Shown here: in pieces, positions 1-8,799 of the stretch
How positions within the stretch are numbered: position 1 is the first letter of the stretch
Layout of the letters: the number at the start of each line of letters is the position of its first letter
Source: Desulfobacteraceae bacterium
Lineage (GTDB): Bacteria > Desulfobacterota > DSM-4660 > Desulfatiglandales > Desulfatiglandaceae
Assembly (NCBI GenBank): GCA_016844935.1
Contig: JAERTK010000066.1
Span: 22,445-86,444 of the forward strand
Direction of reading: 5' to 3'
DNA length: 64,000 nucleotides
Notes under the pieces: model-generated
What the model was told of the DNA's origin: nothing
Seen by the model: only the letters and a program-made list of their open reading frames with translations
Database searches by the model: none
Made by a program: the position numbers and the translations under genes

Positions 1-111
1 TCAGTGACAGATAGAGACTGATATGGAAGATCATGGTTGTTTTTCCCGCTCCCTCCGAAAACGCCCGTTGGGAGGGAAGCAAGTATTTATCCTGGGATGT
101 TTTTAAAATCA

Positions 112-133
112 CCCTCAAGCGTTCCTTTGAGGG
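112..133 (-). terminator. Putative intrinsic terminator of the met operon
   Basis: Inverted repeat CCCTCAA / TTGAGGG (112-118 and 127-133) immediately after the metW stop codon. On the minus strand the stem is followed by TGATTTT. The stem is only 7 bp and the T-run short, so the call is moderate. Bases 1-111 beyond it show no supported gene. Confidence 0.45.
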
Positions 134-134
134 A

Positions 135-761
135 TTATCCGTTACGTCTTCCGATCAGAAAAACGCCATAAGTTGCTCTGAGGTTTGCAAAAAATTTTAT
201 GATATTCCCGGTTTTTTCATGATGATCCGTATTCATGGCCACTTCTCTCAGTATGGAGAAACCCGTTTTCCTTGAAAACCTCCGGAAGTCTTCTATGGAA
301 ATGACACGAATGTTCGGCGTGTTGTACCACTCATAAGGGAGTTGTTTGGTAAGGGGGGCACGACCGGTTATAAGCAGCTGCAGGCGCACGTTCCAGTGGC
401 TGAAATTGGGAAAGCTGACAACGCCTTGTCGTCCGATGCGCAGCATGGTGCGGACAAGTTCCCCGGGCTCATATATCTGCTGAAGGGTTTGGCTCAGAAT
501 AACGTAATCAAATGCGTTATCCGGGTAGTCAAGCACCTCTTCGTTGATATCCCCTTGAAGGACCGTCAAGCCTTTTTCAATACACTTGGCCACCCTGTCC
601 TCGTTGCGCTCTATCCCCGTGCAGGTCGCACGTTTGTTTTTTTTTAGGAAGTGCAACAGTTCTCCCTCCCCGCAACCGAGGCCCAGGACTTTAGAGCCAG
701 GCGCGATCAAGGATGCGATTACCTGAAGGTCAAATCGGATCTGGCTATCTTTTGATTTCAT
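135..761 (-). CDS. metW: MetW, methionine biosynthesis methyltransferase-fold protein
   Basis: MetW works with MetX in the homoserine acetylation step of methionine synthesis in bacteria that carry the metXW pair. The 208-residue product is the usual MetW length. It has a class I SAM-methyltransferase fold with a glycine-rich loop (VLGLGCGEGELLHFL near residue 28) and the family-typical segments SLIAPGSKVL, DYPDNAFDYVILSQTLQ and SFPNFSHW. In relatives I know the loop reads V-L-D-L-G-C-G; here the acidic residue is Gly. The ATG at 761 is preferred over an in-frame GTG at 770. The gene overlaps the 3' end of metX (745 onward), so it is almost certainly translated from the same message as metY and metX. 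Confidence 0.93.
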   Translation of the reverse strand: MKSKDSQIRFDLQVIASLIAPGSKVLGLGCGEGELLHFLKKNKRATCTGIERNEDRVAKCIEKGLTVLQGDINEEVLDYPDNAFDYVILSQTLQQIYEPGELVRTMLRIGRQGVVSFPNFSHWNVRLQLLITGRAPLTKQLPYEWYNTPNIRVISIEDFRRFSRKTGFSILREVAMNTDHHEKTGNIIKFFANLRATYGVFLIGRRNG

Positions 762-1920
762 TGTAGACACGTTCCAAAAAACTTTTTATCAAAACAGTTA
801 ACCGTTCACTGGGCAGCAGAAAGGCATCATGTCCCCAATCGGCATTGATCTCGCAAAAACTTATATCGAGCCCATTTTTCTTCATGGCTTTCACCATGGC
901 CCTGGACTGATAGGTGGGATACAACCAGTCAGAGGTAAAGGAAACCACCAGGAATTTTGCCTTTGCCCTTGAAAAAGCCTTAACAAGGGAGCCTGAGCCA
1001 TATTGTCTTGTTATGTCAAAGTAGTCAGCGGCTTTTGTGACATAAAGGAACGAATTGGCATCAAAACGCTCCACAAATTTTGCACCCTGGTACCTGAGAT
1101 AACTTTCCACCTGGAAGTCGGCATCGAAGTTGAATGAGAAATCGCTCCTGTCCTGGAGGCGGCGTCCGAATTTTTGTCGCATGGACTCATCCGACAAATA
1201 GGTTATGTGACCGATCATGCGGGCGACTGCCAGACCCAAGTCAGGCTTCGCGCCGGCATAATAGTGACCGTTGTTCCAATTGGGATCCGCCATGATGGCC
1301 TGCCTGGCCACCTCGTTAAAGGCGATGGTCAGGGCTGAATGCTTTGGTGTGGTTGCCAGCGGAATGGCGGAGATAACCACATCAGGGAATCTCAGACACC
1401 ACTCCAGGGCTTGCAGTCCCCCGATGGAACCGCCCACAACCGAGAGGATCCTCTCGATACCAAGGTGGTCAATCAACGCCTTTTGAGCCATGACCATATC
1501 CCCGATGGTAACCACCGGGAAGTCAAGCCCAAAAGGTCTGCCGGTCTTCGGGTCGCTGGCGCCGGGGCCGGTGGACCCCATGCAACTACCCAATATATTG
1601 GAACAAACAACGAAATATTTACGGGTGTCGATGCCCTTGCCGGGCCCCACCATAATCTCCCACCAACCCGGTTTTGCGTCATCATCATCATGGTAATAAC
1701 CAGCCGCGTGAGAATCCCCCGACAGGGCGTGCGTGATCAGAACGGCATTGCTCCTGTCAGGGTTCAGTTCTCCATAGGTCTCATAGGCCAGTGTTACCGG
1801 ACCCAATGCGGAACCGTTTTCGAGGGTCATTTCACTGGGCGGGTGGGCAAATGTGAATGACTTTTTCTCCACAACCCCCACCGACAAACCGTTTCCCTCA
1901 TGTTCTACATATTCACTCAT
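745..1920 (-). CDS. metX: Homoserine O-acetyltransferase MetX
   Basis: MetX transfers an acyl group (acetyl in this family) from acyl-CoA to homoserine, the committing step of methionine synthesis, in the cytoplasm. It is an alpha/beta-hydrolase fold protein of 391 residues, normal length. The nucleophile elbow is GGSIGG with Ser165, and the catalytic Asp and His sit in SFTSDWLYP and DWGHDAFLL near the C-terminus. The conserved THALSGDSHAAG, NILGSCMGSTGP and PLATTPKHSA blocks are present. The start codon overlaps the metY stop by 4 bp (ATGA), which indicates translational coupling, and its own end overlaps metW. Acetyl versus succinyl specificity is inferred from pairing with MetY and MetW. 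Confidence 0.95.
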   Translation of the reverse strand: MSEYVEHEGNGLSVGVVEKKSFTFAHPPSEMTLENGSALGPVTLAYETYGELNPDRSNAVLITHALSGDSHAAGYYHDDDDAKPGWWEIMVGPGKGIDTRKYFVVCSNILGSCMGSTGPGASDPKTGRPFGLDFPVVTIGDMVMAQKALIDHLGIERILSVVGGSIGGLQALEWCLRFPDVVISAIPLATTPKHSALTIAFNEVARQAIMADPNWNNGHYYAGAKPDLGLAVARMIGHITYLSDESMRQKFGRRLQDRSDFSFNFDADFQVESYLRYQGAKFVERFDANSFLYVTKAADYFDITRQYGSGSLVKAFSRAKAKFLVVSFTSDWLYPTYQSRAMVKAMKKNGLDISFCEINADWGHDAFLLPSERLTVLIKSFLERVYNEIKR

Positions 1921-3203
1921 TTGATATTCGCCAGGGCTTGGCCGAGATCCCCATGGATATCCTCAACGGATTCTATTCCCACGGATAGCCGGATGAGATC
2001 AGGTGTAACCCCTCCTTCTCGCTGTTGATCCTCGGAAAGCTGAGAATGGGTGGTGCTTGCAGGGTGAATGGCCAGGCTTTTTGCATCGCCCACATTTGCC
2101 AGGTGGCTTATGAGCTCTAATTTGTTTATGAAGGATTCGCCGGCCTCCATTCCCCCTTCAATGCCAAAAACCACCATGCCTCCGAAGCCGTTTTCAAATT
2201 GCTGCGATGCCATTTCATGGGCTGGGTCTTGCTTCAGGCCCGGGTACCTTACCCATTTTACCGCCGGGTGGTCCGCCAGGTATTGTGCTGTCGCCATGGC
2301 ATTATCGCAGTGCCGCTGCATCCTCAAGGGGAGTGTTTCAATTCCCTGCAAAAACATCCAGGCGTTGTCGGGGCTTATGCAGGCCCCAAGATTTCTGAGG
2401 GGCACCAGTCTCATGCGCGTAATAAATGCCAAAGGATTCAAATCCCCAAGATCATGTGCATATCGCAACCCATGATATGATTCGTCCGGCTCATTAAAGA
2501 GGCGGAATTTTCGGTCCGTCCAATCAAACTTGCCGCTGTCCACGACTATGCCGCCAATTCCCGTGCCGTGCCCCCCCAGCCATTTGGTCAGGGAATGTAT
2601 GACCACATCCGCACCGTGTTCCAGGGGTCTGAAGAGATATGGCGTGGTAAAGGTTGAATCCACCACCAGAGGGATATGATGCTGATGCGCCATTTCTGAA
2701 AGGGCTTTGATGTTGGATACGTCGAGGACCGGGTTGCCGATGACCTCGGTAAACAACATCTTGGTGCGTTCACCAATCAATTCCTCCAGGTGTTCAGGTT
2801 CCAGCGGGTTTCCAAATTTCGTCTTGATCCCCAGTTCCGGCAGAATGGAATCAAACATGGTATAGGTCCCGCCATATAGATTATTGGCTGATACCACTTC
2901 ATCGCCATGACCGCACACATTGATCACGGCGTAAAATATAGCCGCCGTCCCAGACGCGAGGGCAAGGGCCGCAGCGCCGCCCTCAAGGGCGGCCATGCGC
3001 TCTTCGAGCACTTCATGTGTGGGATTCATGAGGCGTGTGTATATATTTCCCGGTTCTTTCAACGCAAATAGATCCGCAGCATGTGAGGTACTGTTGAAAA
3101 CATACGAACTGGTTCTGTGGAGAGGAACGCCTCTTGAATTTGTCTCATCAATCTCGGCGCCCGCATGTAAGGCCAGCGTGTTGAACCCGTATTTGTTTGA
3201 CAT
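1917..3203 (-). CDS. metY: O-acetylhomoserine aminocarboxypropyltransferase (sulfhydrylase) MetY
   Basis: This PLP enzyme of the Cys/Met metabolism family makes homocysteine from O-acetylhomoserine and sulfide, so methionine can be built by direct sulfhydrylation, a sensible route in a sulfide-rich cell. It has 428 residues, typical for MetY and longer than cystathionine synthases. The PLP lysine is Lys207 in HSLTKWLGGHGTGIGG; Asp182 in VVDSTFTTPYL binds the pyridine nitrogen. The ATG at 3203 has a good Shine-Dalgarno (GGGAGG). It starts 3 nt after the stop of the upstream regulator gene, and its stop overlaps metX by 4 bp. Confidence 0.95.
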   Translation of the reverse strand: MSNKYGFNTLALHAGAEIDETNSRGVPLHRTSSYVFNSTSHAADLFALKEPGNIYTRLMNPTHEVLEERMAALEGGAAALALASGTAAIFYAVINVCGHGDEVVSANNLYGGTYTMFDSILPELGIKTKFGNPLEPEHLEELIGERTKMLFTEVIGNPVLDVSNIKALSEMAHQHHIPLVVDSTFTTPYLFRPLEHGADVVIHSLTKWLGGHGTGIGGIVVDSGKFDWTDRKFRLFNEPDESYHGLRYAHDLGDLNPLAFITRMRLVPLRNLGACISPDNAWMFLQGIETLPLRMQRHCDNAMATAQYLADHPAVKWVRYPGLKQDPAHEMASQQFENGFGGMVVFGIEGGMEAGESFINKLELISHLANVGDAKSLAIHPASTTHSQLSEDQQREGGVTPDLIRLSVGIESVEDIHGDLGQALANIK

Positions 3204-3206
3204 ATG

Positions 3207-3674
3207 CTATCCTCCCGATTTTACAGTTTTTTTTGGACTTATTTGCTGCACAGTTTCGCCGTCTTCTTTGACGAAATCAAAATGCTGAGGGAAGCAATCG
3301 CACAGTTTGCAGATCTTGATTTTTTCCCGCCAGTCTTTATGAGCCTTGCCCATGCAGATGGTGCCGTTGATAAACCAGCACAGGTCGCCCACCTGGAACT
3401 CCCACGCCGGACATTGACTCCTCAGTTCAAAGGGGCATTTTTTCCTGTCCCAACATGGCTCTTGATTTTCAGGGCTTCCATGGATCCTTGAGAGCAAAAA
3501 ATAGAGATGCCGCTCTGCATGAATCGGAATGGACCGCCATCCCTGTTCGTAACTATGAATCGCTTTAACCGAAGTCCCAAGCAACTGCGCCATCTGTTTC
3601 TGCGTCTTGTTCAACCTCTTTCGGAAACCCACAAATTCTTTCCTGTCCACCATCTCCTCCAGGGAAATATTCAA
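3207..3674 (-). CDS. XRE-type HTH regulator with C-terminal two-CW (Cys-rich) domain
   Basis: Residues about 10-60 form an XRE-like helix-turn-helix (KTQKQMAQLLGTSVKAIHSYEQG). Residues about 74-140 hold a cysteine-rich block with the order CW...C...CP...CW...GTxC...CxxC, matching what I know as a two-CW domain, frequent in Desulfobacterota. Its ligand is unknown to me; a metal or redox centre is plausible. The gene is the first of a tight operon with metY (3-nt gap), metX and metW, so a role in controlling methionine or sulfur genes is inferred. The start is uncertain: TTG at 3674 keeps the N-terminus seen in relatives but has no clear Shine-Dalgarno; an ATG at 3653 lies directly after GGAGGAG, which is rather too close. 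Confidence 0.82.
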   Translation of the reverse strand: MNISLEEMVDRKEFVGFRKRLNKTQKQMAQLLGTSVKAIHSYEQGWRSIPIHAERHLYFLLSRIHGSPENQEPCWDRKKCPFELRSQCPAWEFQVGDLCWFINGTICMGKAHKDWREKIKICKLCDCFPQHFDFVKEDGETVQQISPKKTVKSGG

Positions 3675-3692
3675 AAGCGCTTGGTATAAATC

Positions 3693-3736
3693 CTACAATG
3701 TGGTATATCTTGTGTCACATTGTAGATATTGTGTCA
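3693..3736 (-). promoter_or_regulatory. Dyad operator candidate upstream of the regulator-metYXW operon
   Basis: A perfect 10-bp inverted repeat, CTACAATGTG (3693-3702) and CACATTGTAG (3716-3725), with a 13-bp spacer, ends 19 bp before the regulator start. A direct repeat TTGTGTCA occurs at 3710-3717 and 3729-3736, interleaved with it. A TTGACA hexamer lies on the minus strand at 3739-3734, so the dyad would cover the core promoter. No convincing -10 box was found. Autoregulation by the adjacent HTH protein is an inference. Confidence 0.55.
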
Positions 3737-3945
3737 ACAGGGAAATTTGGATCAATGGAAAAAAGGCATCGGATCCAAAGATTTCTTTGTGGAAGCGTGA
3801 AATAAATTGACAAAAATTACATTTTAATGGATGGAGGATAGAAAACCTGATCTTATGTGTCAAGAAAAGGGGATGCCGAACTGGCATGCAAGGTCACGGG
3901 ACATTCCCCTAACAAACGGAACGTATTTCAGAAAGGACAGCGCAC

Positions 3946-5157
3946 ATGCCGAATATTTCATCCAGAACATCCAATCTGGGAACGGAAAACGCCTTTGTTG
4001 TTCTAGAGGAAGTCAACGAACTGGCCGCCCAGGGCCGGGACATCCTCAGTTTCTGCATCGGACAGCCCGATTTCAACACGCCATCCAACATCTGCCAGGC
4101 CGCCCAAAAAGCAATCGAGGAGGGAAAACACGGTTACACCCCCAGCGCCGGCATCCCCGAACTCAGGGAAGCGGTTGCCGCCTATTTATCCAGGACACGG
4201 GACATCCAGGTGGAACCCGACTGGGTCGTCATCGCCAACGGTGCAAAACCTTTCATCGGCTTTACCCTTCTATCGGTCACCGATTACGGAAAAGGGCACG
4301 AGGTGCTCTACCCCAATCCGGGGTTTCCCATCTATGCCTCCCAGACCCTGGCACATGGTGCCGTACCGGTCCCCCTTCATCTTCTCGAAAGCAGGAACTT
4401 TGCCTTTGACGTGGACGAGATGGAATCGCGAATCACCCCGGACACCAAGCTCCTCATCCTCTGCTCCCCCCATAACCCCACCGGCGGGGTTCTCACGAGG
4501 GAGACGCTGGAAAAAGTCGCCGAAGTGGCTCTCAGGCACAACCTCTGGGTCTATTCGGATGAGGTCTATTCCCGAATGGTCCATGACGAAAAATTTGAGA
4601 GCATCGCCAGCATCCCCGGGATGATGGAAAGGACCATCATCTGCGACGGCGCATCCAAGACCTACGCCATGACCGGCTGGCGACTCGGGTATGCCGTTAA
4701 CGAAACGCTCGCCCCCTATTTCGCCACCTGGATGACCAATACGGATTCATGCGCCAGCCACGTGACCCAGTGGGCCATAGTTGAGGCCTTAAACGGTCCC
4801 CAGGAACAACCGGATCATATGATGGGCATCTTCAAAAAAAGAAGGGATCTGATCGTAGACGCCCTCAACGGGCTCGACGGGGTTACCTGTCTCTCTCCCG
4901 GGGGTGCGTTTTATGTCTGGCCCAACGTCACCGAACTCTGCAAAATGGTCGGGTCAGAGAACTCGGAGATACTTCGGAAAAGGCTCCTGCACGAAGCGGG
5001 AATAGCCGTATTGGCGGATATCCACTTTGGAGAAAGGGTCCCCGGGGAAGGGCAGCACCTGCGGTTTTCCTACGCCACCAGCAACGATAACATCATCGAG
5101 GGGATGGAACGGCTCAAGCACTTCATTAAGACCCAACGGGCGAATACATCAGCTTAA
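3946..5157 (+). CDS. Class I/II pyridoxal-phosphate aminotransferase (AspC/AspB-like)
   Basis: Cytoplasmic PLP aminotransferase, 403 residues, fold type I. Visible landmarks are the GQPDFNTP start motif, YTPSAGIPELREA, SPHNPTGG with Asn177, SDEVYSR with Asp205, the Schiff-base Lys238 in DGASKTYAMTGWRLGYA, and a C-terminal LRFSYATS carrying the substrate-carboxylate arginine. This is the aspartate or broad-specificity aminotransferase clade; the exact amino acid cannot be read from sequence. The ATG has AAAGGA eight bases upstream. The gene is divergent from the met operon and its last 9 bp overlap the converging HAD gene. Confidence 0.88.
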   Translation: MPNISSRTSNLGTENAFVVLEEVNELAAQGRDILSFCIGQPDFNTPSNICQAAQKAIEEGKHGYTPSAGIPELREAVAAYLSRTRDIQVEPDWVVIANGAKPFIGFTLLSVTDYGKGHEVLYPNPGFPIYASQTLAHGAVPVPLHLLESRNFAFDVDEMESRITPDTKLLILCSPHNPTGGVLTRETLEKVAEVALRHNLWVYSDEVYSRMVHDEKFESIASIPGMMERTIICDGASKTYAMTGWRLGYAVNETLAPYFATWMTNTDSCASHVTQWAIVEALNGPQEQPDHMMGIFKKRRDLIVDALNGLDGVTCLSPGGAFYVWPNVTELCKMVGSENSEILRKRLLHEAGIAVLADIHFGERVPGEGQHLRFSYATSNDNIIEGMERLKHFIKTQRANTSA

Positions 5158-5805
5158 CAAATTCGGTAATTCCATGGGTCGACTGATGATTTGAACAGCC
5201 CCTGACTCCCGCAATTCATTCTCGGGGCGAAACCCCCAGAGCGCTCCAACCGGTAGCATGCGAGCGTTAACCGCTGTTTTCATGTCAGTGCCACTGTCGC
5301 CGAGATAGAGACATTCCTGAGGCGAAATACCCAAACTCCCGGCAATCTCCCGCGGCACCGTGGGATCGGGCTTTATGGGATGTCCTTCCCTCTGGCCAAA
5401 CACTGCCTCAAACCGCCACCTGGAAAGAAATTCCTGGATGCAGAGTTCAGCGAATTCCTGGGGCTTGTTGGTAAACACGGCCATTGGAATCCCTTTCTCG
5501 GTCAGCACATCCAACAGTTCCGGTACACCGTCATAGATCCTGGTCTTTCGGTTCCAGTTCCGATGATATTCTTCGAGAAACACCTTCAAGCATTCCGATA
5601 TCAATTTATTATCATTGCGCTTTTCGGGCGGAAGTGTCCGAGTCACAATCATGGCGGCCCCATTACCCACGAAATAACGAAATGACGCCACCGGGTGCGT
5701 TGGAAACCCCCTATCCGCCAGGGTCCGATTCATGGCGTCTGCAAGATCCGCCAATGTGTCAAGCAACGTCCCGTCCATGTCGAAAATGACGGCTTTATAT
5801 TCCAT
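5149..5805 (-). CDS. HAD-family phosphatase, phosphoglycolate-phosphatase-like
   Basis: A 218-residue HAD hydrolase of subfamily IA. Motif I is FDMDGTLLDT with nucleophile Asp9 and acid/base Asp11, motif II is VFTNKP, the lysine lies in IKPDP, and motif III is YLGDSGTDM. A helical cap lies between residues 15 and 90. It resembles Gph/PGP enzymes, but substrates of this family are poorly predictable. A longer frame reaches 5859; the ATG at 5805 is chosen because AAAGGA sits 6 bases upstream and motif I normally begins within the first ten residues. The gene converges on the aminotransferase with a 9-bp overlap. Confidence 0.85.
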   Translation of the reverse strand: MEYKAVIFDMDGTLLDTLADLADAMNRTLADRGFPTHPVASFRYFVGNGAAMIVTRTLPPEKRNDNKLISECLKVFLEEYHRNWNRKTRIYDGVPELLDVLTEKGIPMAVFTNKPQEFAELCIQEFLSRWRFEAVFGQREGHPIKPDPTVPREIAGSLGISPQECLYLGDSGTDMKTAVNARMLPVGALWGFRPENELRESGAVQIISRPMELPNLLS

Positions 5806-5972
5806 TCTGATCCTTTCTGATTCCAAATTATGATCGAAATAACGAATGACATTCTTCAAAGCTACCCAATCCCTTGTTTTGTGTCAACGGCAATCGATAG
5901 CGTATTCAGCACGACCCAAGGATGGGGCCAGACGATCCAAATTGAAAACCTTTTTCCTGTTGACCATGGTCT

Positions 5973-6002
5973 TTGACTATGGCAGTCTAATTTTCATGTA
6001 AT
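5973..6002 (+). promoter_or_regulatory. Possible sigma-70 promoter of the solute-binding protein gene
   Basis: TTGACT (5973-5978), an 18-bp spacer, and TGTAAT (5997-6002), about 45 bp before the ATG at 6047. It is the best-matching pair in the divergent region 5806-6046; nothing else is recognised there. Confidence 0.3.
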
Positions 6003-6046
6003 TTCTGATTATTGTAAACAGGTCGGGTTATCGAGTGGACATACTG

Positions 6047-7615
6047 ATGAAAAGGTTGTGGCTCACCCAAAGGTCTTTTACGCTGGTCATCTGGCTTTTT
6101 AAGCCCTTGTTTATCATGAGCCTTGTCCTCTGGCTGGTGTTCCAGGCGATGGGGGTGTGCTGCGCCAAAAATGATACCCTGATCGTTGCCTATAAATCCC
6201 ACATTAAGACCTTGGGGTTTTCCAACCCCACCACCAGGAAAGCCTTTGTTCTGGCACATAACTGGGCCGATACCCTGGTTTACCGCGATCCTGAAAAAAT
6301 GGCCCTGGTTCCCTGTCTTGCTGAATCCTACCGATCCGTGGGAACGAACTGCATTCAATTTCGACTCCGAAAAGGGATTCAATTCCACAATGGGGAACCG
6401 TTCAATGCCGACGCGGTTAAAGCCTCCTTTGACTATCTGAGGGATGTAGAGCTGATGTCCTCCCTGCCCTACGGGTTTCTGAAAGGGGTTGATATCCTGG
6501 ATGAATACACGGTTCGCATCAATACCGCTGTCCCCTATTCAATCGCCCTTGAAGTCATCGCCAATATCCTCCTCATCTACCCTCCAAAATACCTTAAAGA
6601 GGTTGGATGGGAGGCTTTCGGGAAGCACCCTGTGGGCACAGGACCCTATCGTTTCAAAGACTGGTCTAACCCTTCGGAAATCGTGTTCGAGGCAAATCCC
6701 CAATATTTCGGAGGGCCCAAAGGTAAGCCAATGATTCCCAATCTCAGGATCGTGATGATTCCCGAAGAATTGGTTCGAATGGAGGCGTTGCTGACGGGTC
6801 AGGTCGATCTGGTTCGAGGCGGCTCCGTAGCACCGGATCAGATCCATTTCCTGAAGGCAAATCCAGGCATCAAAATATCCAAAGCGGAAACCATGCGCAT
6901 CTTCTTCCTGATCATGGACGCCACCGGTAAAACCAAAACACCCTTTTTTAAAGACAAACGGGTTCGGAAGGCCATGAATCACGCAATCGACAAGCAGACC
7001 CTTGTGAAGAAGGTCCTCAAAGGTTACGCCAAAACCGCCCATTCAGTGGTGACACCGCTTCATTTTGGTTACACAAAAGATGTGGTGAACTACCCTTATG
7101 ATCCTGCCAAGGCAAAAGAGTTGCTTAAAGAGGCTGGATATCCTAACGGTTTCGAGGTGGATCTCTATTTTATTCGGGATGAAAGCGTGGTCGAAGAAAT
7201 TGCCGAATATCTCAGACGGGTGGGAATCAAAACCAATCTTGTTATAAAAAAACGATGGAGAGATCTTTACGGAGAAATTGTGGGAGGAAATGCCCCCTTG
7301 ATTTTTCTGCCCACAGGGGGATATTCCATTTTTGATGCCGGTGCCGTGTTGAATCTTTATTTCCTGATGAATTCCCCACGGTGCCTCGGCTCTACTTGGG
7401 AAGTAGACCGAATCCTTAAGCAGGCAGATCAAACAACGGATGTTGGCCATCGCCATGGCCTGCTCGCAAGGGCTCAAAAAATCATTTCGGAGGAAGCCTT
7501 TTGGGTACCCCTTTATTACGGCAACTCCATTGCGGCAATGAATAAAGATCTAAACTTTAATACGAGCTATGACGAAATCGATCGGTATTTTAACGCATTC
7601 TGGTCCCGGGAATGA
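6047..7615 (+). CDS. ABC transporter solute-binding protein, family 5 (peptide/nickel type)
   Basis: A secreted or membrane-tethered binding protein of the SBP_bac_5 family (DppA/OppA/NikA-like), 522 residues. The N-terminus is a long hydrophobic signal (about residues 12-38) ending near GVCCAKND; no clean lipobox is seen. Family blocks are WADTLVYRDPE, LAESYRSVG, FRLRKGIQFHNGEPFNADAV, HPVGTGPYRFKDW and NHAIDK. No permease or ATPase gene follows: the next gene converges on it. It is therefore an orphan subunit here, or works with a transporter encoded elsewhere. The ATG at 6047 is preferred over the in-frame GTG at 6035, which lacks a clear ribosome site. Ligand unknown. Confidence 0.85.
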   Translation: MKRLWLTQRSFTLVIWLFKPLFIMSLVLWLVFQAMGVCCAKNDTLIVAYKSHIKTLGFSNPTTRKAFVLAHNWADTLVYRDPEKMALVPCLAESYRSVGTNCIQFRLRKGIQFHNGEPFNADAVKASFDYLRDVELMSSLPYGFLKGVDILDEYTVRINTAVPYSIALEVIANILLIYPPKYLKEVGWEAFGKHPVGTGPYRFKDWSNPSEIVFEANPQYFGGPKGKPMIPNLRIVMIPEELVRMEALLTGQVDLVRGGSVAPDQIHFLKANPGIKISKAETMRIFFLIMDATGKTKTPFFKDKRVRKAMNHAIDKQTLVKKVLKGYAKTAHSVVTPLHFGYTKDVVNYPYDPAKAKELLKEAGYPNGFEVDLYFIRDESVVEEIAEYLRRVGIKTNLVIKKRWRDLYGEIVGGNAPLIFLPTGGYSIFDAGAVLNLYFLMNSPRCLGSTWEVDRILKQADQTTDVGHRHGLLARAQKIISEEAFWVPLYYGNSIAAMNKDLNFNTSYDEIDRYFNAFWSRE

Positions 7616-7634
7616 TGAAATCCCATGCATGGAA

Positions 7635-8780
7635 TTACGAAATCGGCTTGCGCTCCTCGGGGGGGACAAAAACTTCAGGACTTTCGTTCGGAAGGCTTTC
7701 CACATACAGAGACTGACTGGGGAAAGCAAAACCGACCCCGGCCTCTTCCACAATCTCCTTGATCCGGTAGGCGAGCTGTTCCTTGAGCTCAAGCCATTCC
7801 CCCCACTCCGTGGTGCGGGTAAAGCAGTAGAGCATCATGTCGATTGAGGAATCGCTGAAACGGTCGATGCGTACGAAGGTGGAGACTTCAGGGGGATGGG
7901 CGAAAGCCTCTGAACCAAGAATATAGGCCTCGATCCGGTCCCTGATGATCCGGAGCTGCTCAACGGTGGCTCGGTACTCCACCCCGATAATCCAGTAAAT
8001 CCGTCGGTGGGTCATGGCAGAAAAATTTATGGCTGAATTGTCCGAAAGCTTGGAATTGGGCACATAAACCGGGGCCTTGTCGAACCGGCGCACCACGGTA
8101 GATCGAAACCCGATGGTCTCCACGGTTCCCTCCACCACACCCTTGACCCGGATCCAGTCCCCCGGATGGAACCTTTTTTCAACGATTACGAGAATCCCTG
8201 ATATGAGATTCTTGAAAAGATCCTGGGCCCCCAGGGCCACAGCGACCCCGAAGAGTCCGAGTCCCGCGATGATCGGTCCGATCCTGATACCCCAGATCTC
8301 CAGGATCGTTGCCCCACCGATGAAGATGAAAGCAATGTTGACGGCTTTGATGAGCCAATCCACCATGGGGGTTGTAAAGACCTTTTCCAAGCCCCGCATT
8401 AACGCGGACAGAGGCCGAACCAGACTGACCAGGGCCCAAAAAATAACGAAAACGATGAGAGAACGGAGCACGCGATCTGAGAAGGCTTCCAACTTCCCCG
8501 AAAGATTGAGATGCTCTATTGCAAAATAGACGCCCAGCACCACAGGGATGAAACTCGCCGGTTTCTGAAGGACCTCCAGGGCCTTATCGTCCAAAGGTGT
8601 AGAAGTCTTTTGGGTGAGCAGACTGATTCGATGGATAACAATTCGGGAAAACAGACGACGAATAATCAGGAATCCCAGGAAAATAAAGACCGCCACTGTA
8701 ATTCGTCCAATATCGATCCCGTAAAGGCCGTTTTCCCACACATTCACAACAACCGCCCAAAATGTCTTCCAACTGTCCAT
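7635..8780 (-). CDS. Mechanosensitive ion channel, MscS family
   Basis: Small-conductance mechanosensitive channel homologue of 381 residues in the inner membrane, opening under membrane tension during hypo-osmotic shock. Four or five hydrophobic helices fill residues 20-185. The pore-lining TM3 and start of the beta domain are clear in GLFGVAVALGAQDLFKN and ISGILVIVEKRFHPGDWI. The cytoplasmic beta domain follows (VPNSKLSDNSAINFS) with the usual C-terminal alpha/beta part. It is longer than E. coli MscS (286 residues) by one or two extra N-terminal helices. The gene stands alone, converging on the binding-protein gene with a 19-bp gap. Confidence 0.93.
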   Translation of the reverse strand: MDSWKTFWAVVVNVWENGLYGIDIGRITVAVFIFLGFLIIRRLFSRIVIHRISLLTQKTSTPLDDKALEVLQKPASFIPVVLGVYFAIEHLNLSGKLEAFSDRVLRSLIVFVIFWALVSLVRPLSALMRGLEKVFTTPMVDWLIKAVNIAFIFIGGATILEIWGIRIGPIIAGLGLFGVAVALGAQDLFKNLISGILVIVEKRFHPGDWIRVKGVVEGTVETIGFRSTVVRRFDKAPVYVPNSKLSDNSAINFSAMTHRRIYWIIGVEYRATVEQLRIIRDRIEAYILGSEAFAHPPEVSTFVRIDRFSDSSIDMMLYCFTRTTEWGEWLELKEQLAYRIKEIVEEAGVGFAFPSQSLYVESLPNESPEVFVPPEERKPIS

Positions 8781-8799
8781 TCTTTCCTCCAGCTTATGG

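Noticed and set aside
33..275. Plus-strand frame of 80 codons at the left edge
   Set aside because: It is antisense to the metW 3' end and crosses the terminator hairpin; no support for coding.
3675..3945. Possible SAM riboswitch before the methionine operon
   Set aside because: No SAM-I, SAM-II or related core was found; the only structure is the DNA-type dyad, and the regulator gene precedes metY.
3831..4409. Long plus-strand frame (192 codons) overlapping the aminotransferase
   Set aside because: It is a shifted frame of the real gene, Arg/Pro/Gly-rich in composition, with no family features.
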